Shown here piece by piece: positions 10,423 to 22,400 of a stretch of 64,000 nt of DNA. The stretch's first letter is position 1, and every line of letters starts with the position of its first letter. The notes beneath the pieces are model-generated. The model worked only from the letters and a program-made list of their open reading frames with translations. It did no database searches and was not told the DNA's origin. The position numbers and the translations under genes are program-made. The DNA is from Euborellia annulipes (Eukaryota; Arthropoda; Insecta; Dermaptera; Anisolabididae): NCBI GenBank assembly GCA_023213315.1, contig JAKCPI010014121.1, positions 1 through 64,000 of the forward strand, given 5' to 3'.

Positions 10423-13400
10423 CTAATAATTAATTTTTCATAATTTTCTTTCTTAAGACTGAAACAAAAAGAAAAAAAATTAACTTAAAATTTTAATAAT
10501 ATCCTTTAACTATTAATTCGAATAGGCGAAAAAGGTAGGTATGGAGAATCGAACACGACAGCATGCACTACCACTAGACTACAGTACCTGCCTATTTGAA
10601 TTTAATAAAACACTAATTTTAGTCTCTATCCTTTTTATCTAGTTAAAGAATTATCAACAATAATGGAAAGTAATTTTTTTTTTAAACAAAACAAATCCGA
10701 AAAGCGAAGGATCGAAACCGAGATTAGCTTTATCAAATGCCAGTCCCATAGAATAAGTTTTAATCCAAATAGAATAAACTTTTCCTCTTAAAACAAATTT
10801 TATTTGAAAGTTAAGGTGTTTCGAACTCAGCGTTTGTCAACAAATAAAAGATGTGTTAATTAATAACCTATCAACTCCTTCGAGTCGTGTTCCCTGCTGA
10901 GTATTGAAAGAATGTTTTCCGTAGTAGAGAGCTTGGTAATAGGAATTGACATGAATTCCTCCAGAGCCAAAGTGGTATGTGCGGGACACGTCAGGAATAA
11001 CGCACTCTCGACCTTTTCGGACTTCTGGCCCACGAAGCCACATGTCCCAATCCCAAAGCTGAAATTTTACAAAATAAGACGTCAGTTTTGATGAGATAAA
11101 AATTGAATTTTATTCAGAAGAATTAACATTATTTAGGTATAATTATTTTTGAGTATATTTTGGGGTTCTACGACCAAAAATATACTACAGTACTAAAATA
11201 TTTGTTAAGTTATTAAGGTTATTTTGCATACCTTTTCAGGAGTTGGCCATTTGCCCTCGAGTTCATTTTTATAAAGTGATCTACTAAGAAGCCATCCAAG
11301 TCCTGGCATCCACTCAACTCGATACAGCATACTTGGATCTCTGCTTGTATGATCGTATCCATGATCGTTCCATGCCGATATACAATAAAGAGAGGGATCT
11401 TCGTCCAAAAGCCGAGCAGTTTGACTAAAATAACTGGAATAAAAATATCAAATAAATATTTATAAGATTGGAATTTTAAAGTATATAAATGACATCTTGT
11501 TAGGGAAAAAACATTTGAGGGAGGGACACACAGACTAGACTTTAATTTCATTAATTAAAATACTGAAATTTATTAAAGATAAAATATTTGAAATACTGTA
11601 AACAAAATTTATAAGTGTAGGCGTAAATTGACGGGCATGGGCGTGCAATCCGTGCCCTAGCACGGAGGCGGCAAACCCAAGCCCGCCTTTCCAAAGGTTG
11701 GCCGAGGCGCCAAATCACCTTACACGTAGCTTTCAATAAGAAGTTAATTTAAATATCTAACAAATCTGTGAGTGTTATTTATTGGCGAGGCTAAACATCC
11801 CATGGCCCCTGGAAATTGAACCCAGGATCCAGCCTCGCCAATAAATAACACTGTTATGGATCCTCACTCACACAAAAAAAATATATATATAATAATAATA
11901 ATAATATCATCTTAGAAATATTTTATATGAATATCTAATTGCATTAGTCATTGACACTTGCTTTCGCTCTCTCTCTCGTAATAATAAATATGAATCATAA
12001 AAAATCATAATCTCTCGGCCTTCTTATATAAAGAGTCCTTTTTCAAGCAATTAAAGAAACTATTAATTAATAGATTTGTTTACTGAAGAATGATTCACTA
12101 TATTTTCACGCAATTAAAAAACAATTAAAAGCTAGACATTGCCCAGACAGACACGTGGCTTTTCTAGACAAGAATTTAATAAATAAATTCTTCTTACAAT
12201 TATTGATAATAAATGCAGGTGTTCGGTGTCATATATCACAACCGGATGCCTATAAGATTAAAATTCGAAACCCATCCTAGATTCTATGAGAAATTAATAT
12301 AATATTTGCAAAATCATCAGAAATATTTTTCTCATGGTCTCATGGGAAGAAAATTCATGATGTACAAAGTCCACTCAAAATTGTCGCCGCAAGGTGGCAA
12401 AAGAGACTATATAGACCCCAGAGAGCAAGCGAGTGGCAATATACCATCAAGATGCGTACAAGTAACGTCTCCCATTTATACTTTAAAATATACCCCTTGA
12501 ATGCATACGAGTAACCACTCTGATAGCAAACTCTTATTGTCAAACTATATTTTTAACTTGAATCATAAAATGATAAAATTTGTATACCTCAAAGTCTTAT
12601 TTCTATACATTGGGGAAAATCTAATTCCTCTGGTGGCGGCAACTATCATAAAAAACATTCAATAAAACATCACGAACAACAAACCCACAACAGTGGTGTG
12701 GTGCAAAAGTTGGAACATCGACCAGAGCACAACAACACTCACAGCTTTGTTAGGGACTAGAAGTATAGGTGTAGGAGCCGATGATAGGTCATGTTCTTGT
12801 AATTTAGAGAGCGAATTAGCTCGGCTTCGGGATGAATTAGAATCGATTAAAAATATTATTGGTCAAGGACAGGGAGATTTGGATGTCTGTCAGGGAAGTG
12901 AAATTATGTTAAATAATTCAGATATAGTTAGGGAGATTAGTGATAGGGTTTTGATATTAGGCGATAGTTCGTTTAAATATTCGGCTTCTTATGTAGCATC
13001 CCGTGGGTTTAATTCCTGGTATTTTCCTGGGGTGAGATTTGAACAGTTAGCTGACATTGTAGAGGGTTATGTAGGAGGTGGAAGGGATTTAGTGTTTGTC
13101 CATGTAGGTACGCATAATATTTATGATGCTAGTCCAGAAATATTTGGGTGGAAATTTGATAGGTTAGTTGTCTTCGAGATAAATTTAACGGGGCAAAATT
13201 TATTTTTAATGGGATAGTTTATAGGAGAGATTCACTCATATTGACTTTTGGCGCTGAATGCATTGTATCTGATAGATCGTAATGAAATTTATGAAATGTC
13301 TGTCAAAGAACTTGAGAGGTTTTTCTAATGACTGAACTCTAGCCATGAAGATGGTCGCATAGTCGACCGAAACGTCGCTGTGAGTTCTCTATTAAAGAAA

Positions 13401-16400
13401 TAAATCTAGCTGCTCGGCCTTTTATTTTTCTACTTTCGGAGAGATGTTGATTTTAGAAGGATTGATTGGACCAATGACATTTTGAGTAGAGTCTGTTCTC
13501 AGTATGGTTGTACGTTCATGAATCCAAATAGTTTCCTAAATTGTAAGGATTTGGGGAGGAATGGAATTAATTTAAATAGTTCTGGTTCCTACAAGTTAGG
13601 GAAGGTGTGTGTTGAGACAATATTAGAGAATCAAAAAAACTAGGTGGAGGGGGTAAGAGTACAACTACTTTAGTTAGTAAAAATATGGGGTTTAAAGTGT
13701 TAGTCCTTAATTGTAGGAGTATATTAAACAAAATTCTAAAATTTGAACAGCTTGTAGAATTAGTTGGGGCGGATATTATTGTAGGCACAGAATCTTGGCT
13801 TCGGGAGGAGATTTCGAGTAATGAGGTGTTCCCTAAAGGTTATATAGTTTATAGGCTAGATAGGCAAATTGTTAGAGGGGGTGGTGTTTTTATTGCGGTA
13901 AGGGAAGCTCTTCCAAGTGGTCTAAATTTTGTAGATCCACAGGAGGAAATATTGGGTGTAAATGTGAAATTTAGGCGCTTAAATGGGGCGGTGGTGGGGT
14001 TATATAGATCGCCAAGTCAGGATTTCAAAATTTTAGAGAATTTAGATAATTTTTTAAATTGTACGTCCTTGGATGCTAAAGATATTTTGATTTGTGGAGA
14101 TTTAAATTTGCCTGATGTTGATTGGTCATTTTTGTCAAATAGTAATTCTCTTAGTCAAATTTTGATTGATAATATTTTTAAAAGACGAAATTTTGTCCAA
14201 ATTGTTAATGTTGGGACTAGGCAAAGGCCCAGTGGGCAAGTGTCTGTTCTTGATGTCTGTTTAACCAACTTTGATAGTGACAATATGAGAGTCACTGTTG
14301 AAGATGGCATTAGTGATCATTATTCGGTGGTGATAGAATATTTAGGGCTAGTCAGTCCGTCTCCAACCATTGAGAAAAGGCATTGGTTGTATAGGTTAGG
14401 AGATAGAGTAGGATTTGGCAATTTTTTGCAATCTAAATTTTTAGAATGGTCTGCTATTAGGGATATAGATCAGCAGTGGGATGAATTTAGAAATTTGTTA
14501 GAGGAAGGCAAATTTAAATTTGTTCCCTCCAAGTTAGTTAAAGTAGGGAGGGACCCGGTTAATTATGATAGAGCCATTAAGAAATTGAAGCGGAAGTGCA
14601 GGGTAGCATATTCTAATAGAAATAGATCCCCGAGGGATAAGGAAAAATTTCGAAAGTTAAATAAGTTGTTAGTAGAGAAAAAGAAACTGGCTAGGATAAA
14701 TTATTTGAATAATTATATAGATAGGAATTCTAGTGATAGGAATTGGTTTAATGTCTATTCATTTCTTAAGGGACTAAATGTTTCGGCAAGTGTCCCTGCT
14801 CTTTTGGCGGATGGGGGTGATTTAGTTGAAGATAATGTTTTAAAGGCAAATTTGTTAAATAGGCAGTATTTGTCTGTCTTTGTAGCTCCAGAGGTTGGGG
14901 AGGTAGTTGTCGAATGTCCTAGTGGGGATCAAATGGAAGATTTGGACATTGTGGAGTCGGATGTAGTCTTGGGTATTAAGGCGTTAAAATCGGGGAAGGC
15001 CTCGGGTGAAGATCAAATTAATAGTGACCTCTTAAAATTTGTAGTGAATAGTGTTTTCAAATTTTTGTGTTTTCTATTTAATAGGTGTTTAGAGGAGGGA
15101 ATTATGCCTAGTGTTTGGAAAAGGGCGTTGGTTGTCCCTGTTTATAAGGGGGGTGATAAGAGCTTAGGTAGTAATTATAGGCCAGTAAGTTTGACTAGTG
15201 TGGTGTGCAAAACTTTAGAGAGAATAATAGACTCGAGTGTCCGTTCTTATTTAGAGGGGCGAAGATGGTTCTATCATAGGCAACATGGGTTTAGGACCGG
15301 TTATTCTTGTGGGTCTCAGTTAGTTTCTTTTGTTCAGGATTTGCAAGATGCTTTGGATAAAAATCAGCGGATAGATGCTGTTTTTTTGAACTTTTCCAAA
15401 AGCTTTCAATAAAGTCAGTCAAAAAGTTCTTTTAAAAAAATTGTCCGCACTAGGTTTGTCTGTTAAATTGGTTAGGTTTATTAAGTGTTTTCTTAATGAT
15501 AGAACACAAATAGTAAAAGTAGGTAACGGTCTGTCAGATAGTGTAAATGTCACGTCTGGGGTGATACAGGGTAGTGTTTTAGGTCCCCTTCTTTTTTTTA
15601 TATATGTCAATGATTTGCCTTCTTTAGTGCAATCATCAATAAGGCTTTTCGCAGATGAATGTGTCGTATATAGAATAGTGGATGGGGATAGTGATAGGAC
15701 GATTTTACAGAATGATTTGAACCAAATTGTAGAGTGGTGTAGTTCTAATTCGATGGAACTCAAACACTCTAAGTCAAGTTTAGTTAAGTTTGGCTGTAGA
15801 AGTTTGATTTCTTCTGAAAATTATTTTGTCAATGGAAATATTATCAATGAATCTAAATTTTATAAATATTTGGGAGTTCACATTCAGGCGAATTTAAAGT
15901 GGGATACCCATATAAATTTTATAGTGAATAAGGCATATAGGAAATTAGGGATGTTTGGGAGAGTTTTGAGAGGTACGTCTAGAGAAGTCAAGTCCAAAGT
16001 TTATCTAACTTATGTGACCTAATTTAGAGTATTGTTCAATGGTGTGGGACAAACATTCGCAGCAGTTAGAGGGAAAGATAGAAATGGTTCAGAGAAGGGC
16101 TGCTAGATTTGTTTTTGGAAAATTTGATCGATGTAGTAGTCCTACTTTGATGATTAGAGAGTTAGGGCGGGCTAGTCTATTAGAAAGGAGGGGGTGGGCA
16201 AAATTGAGGGAAATGTTTAAGGCGTATCAAGGTATTAGGAGTTGGGAGGAGATAACAAGTAGATTTCGCGAACCAAATTATTATAGTAGGGTTGATCATA
16301 GGAGGAAAATTCAGAAGCCAAGATTCTTGAAGAATGTAGGTTTGCATTCGTTTGTAGGATCTGGAATTGATTTGTGGAACGGTTTGTCTGTCAATACTTG

Positions 16401-19400
16401 GGATTATAGTCCTCTGCCCCCTATGATTAAATCTATAATAAATTTTGTCAAGTCCTAATGTGCTAGTTGTGTGAAATTTTTATTTAGTTCTTGATCGCTG
16501 AGAATAGTTGAGGTAGAGAGGTCATACCCTTCTTGTTAAGGTTTTGGCCAGGTTTTCCTTAACAGCTTAAGGCGAATGTCGAGATGGCTAATGCGACGTT
16601 TACTCCTGGTCTCGTGGCTTGCGTGAATTTTTTGATAATTGTTTTTTTTTATTTCTTTCGATGGAAATGCATGAACATGTTGATTGTTAATGGGCATGCA
16701 TTTCTATTTATTTATTTATTTTTATTTATTTTTTTCCTTTTGTTTTGTTTTGTTGTATTTGTTATTGTATTTAAATTTGTATTGTGTTTGTTGGACCTAG
16801 CCACCGGGGACTGGTGCCTCTAAGCGGGTCGTAATAAATTTATTTATTTATTTATTTGATATATATCTCTATGACTTAGTTAAATTCCGAAAAGAATCGA
16901 GATGTTTTGAATACTAATAGGCCTATCTGATTCAAATATATAAATCTCGAAATTATTTAGTTAATTTAAATTACAAATAAACTATTGCAATAGCTGGAAA
17001 GGCGTGCCTAGGGCATTAGGGGTGGGGAGGTAGCGTTCCAGTCCTCGTCCCCTTCCACTCGTATTCAAATTGTATTTTATCAAATAATTCAAAAACTATT
17101 CGATATTTCTAAAAAATAAATTTAGTTGCACATAACTACTTTTTTATTGCGCATAAGAATTTACAATCAAAAATTAGAAATTCGAAAATTTTTAAAGATA
17201 TATGATTACCCCCCCCCCCCCCCCCCTCCTTAAGGGTGCATTTTGACAAAACGTTGAAATTCATTTCTAGATATTTATATAAGTATTCTTTAGAGACCAA
17301 CCTCGTATTAATATTTCAAAGATTCTAAAAAATTCCCCCTCCCTATGAGGTTGAATTTCAAAAAAATTCTTCCTTAATGGGCGCCTAAGCTATAAACCGA
17401 AAATCAATTCCAAATTTCATCTCATTTGATCAAGGGGATGCAAGGGGATGAGTCAGTCAGTCATCGGACGTTCTCTATTATATACCAGTAGGCCTATATA
17501 CAGATAGATTAGTAAAATTTTCTTTTTATTTAATACCTGAAAAAATCAGGAGAGACATCTAAATCCTCCTCAAGAACAATAGCGTACTTGGCATCTCGAA
17601 ATAAATTAAACGTGGCAGTGAGAGAAGCCTTAAATATAAAAAAGCAAATTAGTTTAAATTTAAATGATTATTGAATAAAACTAAATACCTTGTAGTGTTG
17701 CGAAATTCGAGCCGTTTTCACTCCAATGGGAGTGTGCTGGATGCCTCGAAGGCCAAATAATTTGGTTACCTCTAAAGGCTCTTCAAAATAACCGTCTATA
17801 AAAATGGTAATCATTTTTGGATTGACGCCTTGAGCAGATAGCACTGAACGTAACATTCTAAAAAGGAAAATATTTAATTTAAGTTTAATCAAATAACTAA
17901 ATAAATAATTTATTAAATAAAATAATTTATAAATATATATATGAATTAAATTATTTATCTATCCTATTTCTCAATCCTTTTTTCTATTTCCTAATGCAAA
18001 AAAAAACCTTTTAAAAATGAATTAAAGAAGAATTAGGTTATTCTTTTTACTTTCTCGTATAGAATATAAATAGAAAGTATTGTAATCGTAAAAAATTCGA
18101 CTTCGAAATTTTGATGTTTCCCCACGTTTTAGACCTCCCTGAGTAAATACGTCACTTGGAAGTAGTACTTTAACCTAATAAGTTTTTTCAAAAATTTTGA
18201 AATTTTCAATTTCTTTGTTATATTATGATAAAATACTCAATTTTAAAAAGTTTTTATTCTTTGATATTTTTTCGAAAACTGAATAGTCTTTGAAATAATC
18301 ACAGAAGAAAACGACATTTTTCGTAAATTTTGGAAAGAAAAATCAAAATAAAATCATACAGGTGTCATTAAAAAACATGTAAATATAAACAAATGAATTT
18401 GTGAAACTTATTATGTAAAGTACTACTTCCAAGTGACGTTTTTACTCCAAAAGTTGATAGAAATCTACAATTTTAGTGTAAGAAGCAGAGGTAATTCCAA
18501 AAGAATATACGAGAAAGTTTCGGGGAAGTCATTCCCCATATTTATTGAAATATAACGTTAAGATAAATATTAAATACCTGTATAAATAATGAGGTCGATT
18601 ACTGGCTATAACAACTACGGGAACATCAAACATTTGATTGTCGGGAAGCTGTAAAAACAAATTAATTAATTTTATATTAAAAATTAATTTTTCTAAAAAC
18701 CATAACTCAAATTCATAGAATCATGGTGGAACAAATATTAAATTTTTATTATTGATTATAATGGTATATATATAAAATGGGTTGATTTCAGCATTTAAGG
18801 ACTCAAGAATTTTATTATTCCTTAAATTTGTAATGCTGTCCAAATAACAAAAAATAATTAGGAAGTTATTAAGTATGTGAGAATTCAGTTCAGTTTTTGC
18901 TCTAAAATAGAAATTATACATAATATAAGCATATCATTAAAGAAAGATTTACTAAAAAAAGGTAAAATGATATAAATTTCGTATAGAAAATTTTAAGGAG
19001 GGGGCGGCAAATTAAATATTGCCCCCCTAAAAAATCTCCTAGTTCCGGCCCTGAGGCATATATATACACATATATATTTGGAGTAAATGTGGAATGGGTG
19101 TATGTGAAGATAAAATTTTTGGGATTGAGCCTCCTTGGTTGTTGAGAATTATTTATTTCAGCTCTCCTTTTGGAGGCATTTTCAAGATTGTTGGGTTAGG
19201 AAGTGTTGGTGGTGATTTGTTTTCGGGGTCCCAGTATTTCAGGTCAGTGGATGTCTCAGAGGTTTGAAATCTAAGAAAGTTGGTTGTGTCTGGCATTTTT
19301 GGGGCCTGAATCTGCCTACTCCCTAAGTCGAAGAGTTTTAGAAAGTGATTGGTTTGGTTGGACTAAACCCGAGAAATCTTATCTTCACATATAAATATAG

Positions 19401-22400
19401 GTGTCACATCAAAAATAGAAATATAAAAATATATATGCCTTTAAATTGAAGCAGTCAAATTAATTTTTGGAAAAATTTATTTTATTTAATTAAATCGTAA
19501 ATTTAAATTTAAGCGGTAGTGAAATATTCGCAAGTTATTGAATCAACGATAAAGAAATTGGGAAATTGAACCAGCAGTGTTGTGTAGTGCGCGAGAGAGG
19601 CGAAATAACGGAACATTTTAACGGACTTCGAAAATCATCGCTGATTGAATGAATGCTTTTTTGCGAGGTGCTCTTAGTTTTCAGTAAAACCCTTGGCCAT
19701 GGGCGTAACTAGGGGGGTGCCGGGGGGGGGGGCCCTCCCCAGAAAGCTCACTGCCCCAAGAAAAATTGAGAAAATATGGGGCTTTCCAGGCCCCCCGTCG
19801 GATAGTTGATCCCATGGCCCCCCAACGAGGATGGCTGGTCCCATGGACCCCCTCAGCCAAATTCTCTAGTTACGCCCATGCCCTCGATTCCCGTAGCGCC
19901 GTCACAATATCGAATACTATGAAAATAATTATAACAAAATATATAATATACAAATCAAATAATTGCCCGGAATTAATTGGCGCTCCCCCCCCCAAAAAAA
20001 AAAAAAAATTATAAAAAAATATTTGCAAATATGGAATTTCAAAATTTTTAAATCTATACATGTACGTATTTATTAAGCTATAATAGCGGATTGTTCCTCT
20101 GTTAAACTTTGTGTCTATCACGTAGATTACACTGTTCAACAAGGAATAATTTTTTTCTGGGGTATTATGAGCTAATTCTTGAATATATGGGTAGCTCTGA
20201 TTCCAAAAATGTATCAGTTTTGCACCATCAGGCATAATTTCAGAGATATAAAGAAAAATAAATTTTAATAGAAAATTTGCTCCATATCTACTTTTCCACT
20301 TCCAGTATCCAGTACCAGTAGTTTAAAAAGTACTTGAAATACTCAGTATTGTATTGAAAATGAACAAGTACCAGTACTGGAAAAAAGTACTGAGTACTTT
20401 TGAAAATACTCAATACGTCAAATGGTCGTCAGCTCACTGATATTGCCCCACTTCGATTATTGCTGCCTCGTCTATAATGATCTGTCTGGTGAGAGGGGCC
20501 TTGCTCTCGAGAGGGTCTTGAATTCGTGCATACGATTTATATTTGGTATCCCTATTCGTCAGCACGTAACACCATATTACAATAAGCTAGGATGGCTTAA
20601 GTTAAAAAACAGAAGAAAATGTTTTCTAGGGTGTACGTATTTAATCTCCTGATGAGTAAAAGGCCCTCTTATTTATATAGAGACCTGACCTTTAAAATAT
20701 CTTTTAGATCTAGGAACCTCAAGGGCGAGTCCGTTGGACCTGCAGATGCCGATCCACAGGACGGCAGCGTTTGACAGATCATTTTCTGTGGACTCTGGAT
20801 TTTTTAGCAAGATACCTGTCACTAATAGAAGAAAAATTTTTAATCCAATAGATTCCTGACATTCTTACCTTTCAGAAACTGAAAACAGATTTGAAATATT
20901 CCTATTAGTTCCCGAGATATTGCACTTTATAGAAATTATGAGCTTGCCGCTGAGGAAATTACGTGTGACCTGACGAAAATTTGACCCCCTGTAACTCTAC
21001 CCAAAGATTTTTTTGGCCAAAACTAAAAAATACAGGTCTCTTAATTTTGTTTCTAGAATAACATCCAAATTTGAGGAAAATCGGAGACTATGAACCGGCC
21101 AATTTGTACTTTGCTGCTTGAATTGAGATGGACTGGCCCCTATCTACTTTGTAAAGTTTTAAATCTTTATAAGATTTTTTTTTATTCAGTGGGATTAATT
21201 TCCCTTAAAATTAATTTAGGCTAAATCCTATATGACGGCAAGTAAATTTTTATTAAAATTGGGATGTTTTTCAGGGAGAATTCACCCTCCTTTCCCTTTA
21301 TTAGCCTAAAGGAGGTGTCGGTAAGCCAATTTGCTCGAGATATATGCCAAAATAAGGAAAATTTTGAAGAAATACAAGGACCACATTAACCATTAAAAAT
21401 ATATATTTTTACTTACTTTTTGGGTTTTTTCTTTCTCCATTGTAATTTAGATGACAAAAACCTTGCGTCTGACCTATTCTGATTGAGAAAAGTAAAGAAA
21501 TTTATTAAATAGAGTTGAAAATATAAAAAATAATTTTATCGAAAATTGTTTATTATTTTTTTAATATTGAACGATAAAGGAGCTAACTTCATGTTGTATT
21601 AAAAGTTAAAGAATTCACTGACTTTTTTTTTAGTAAAAAGTCTCGAGTTTGCTACACTTATTAAGAACATCTTTGGGTCCGCGAGCCACCGATGGAGACC
21701 CGTGTCTTTTGGTTCTTATATTTAAATTTAAATAAAAAATATCCATCCAGAATATATTAAAGTTGCAGGGATCCCTTGTCCGAGAGCCGCCGGAGGCGGC
21801 TCGAGACCTTCGGTTAATTAAGGTCGGTTCTGTTTTAGATTAAAAAATATTCATCCAGAATATTTTAAAGAACTTGCAGGGATCCCTTGTCCGAGAGCCG
21901 CCGGAGGCGGCTCGAGACCTTCGGTTTTAAGTTCGGTTATTTTATTTTTAGAAAAAAATTCAAAACAACTAGGGAATTCTCGGCTTCGGTTCGGTTCGGT
22001 TTGGTTCGAAACCGAACCGAAGTCGACACTAGTGACAAAACAACTTCAGGGGACACGACCTAATTGTTTCGGTCCTTCGGTTGCAGTTCGGTTTCCTTCG
22101 ATTAAAGAAAATTTAAAAAAACTAGAGAATTCTCGGCCTTAGTGACAAAACAAATAGCATGCCTAAATGAAAAAAAAACGAAAAAATCATGAATGTTGAG
22201 ATAATGTCAAAAGTGGTCAAAAGTGTAAACTAGTCAGCCAGTGCGAGGGCTTGCCACTTTATTCTGAAGATTAACCGAAAAAATTATTCTTTGTTTTTTT
22301 TTTTTTTTTTCAATTATCATCTGAAGTTAGCTCCTTTATCATTGTTTATTAAAAAAAAAAAAAAACAAAACAATTTTCTATAAAATTATTTTTTATATTT

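Larger units (their letters stand above)
12693..16858 (+). mobile_element. LINE with SGNH-type ORF1 (CR1/L2-like)
   Basis: This is a non-LTR retrotransposon with an esterase-like ORF1 (to about 13645), ORF2 (13685-16458, two frameshifts), a T-rich 3' UTR and a TTTA-repeat end at about 16835-16858. ORF1 proteins of this SGNH/GDSL type are known from CR1 and L2 LINEs. A 206-bp Penelope-like tail is inserted at 13232-13437. The 5' border is uncertain. Confidence 0.8.

Noticed and set aside
12950..13200. Host esterase gene
   Set aside because: The GDSS and HVGTHN motifs belong to ORF1 of a LINE, directly upstream of its endonuclease/reverse transcriptase ORF.
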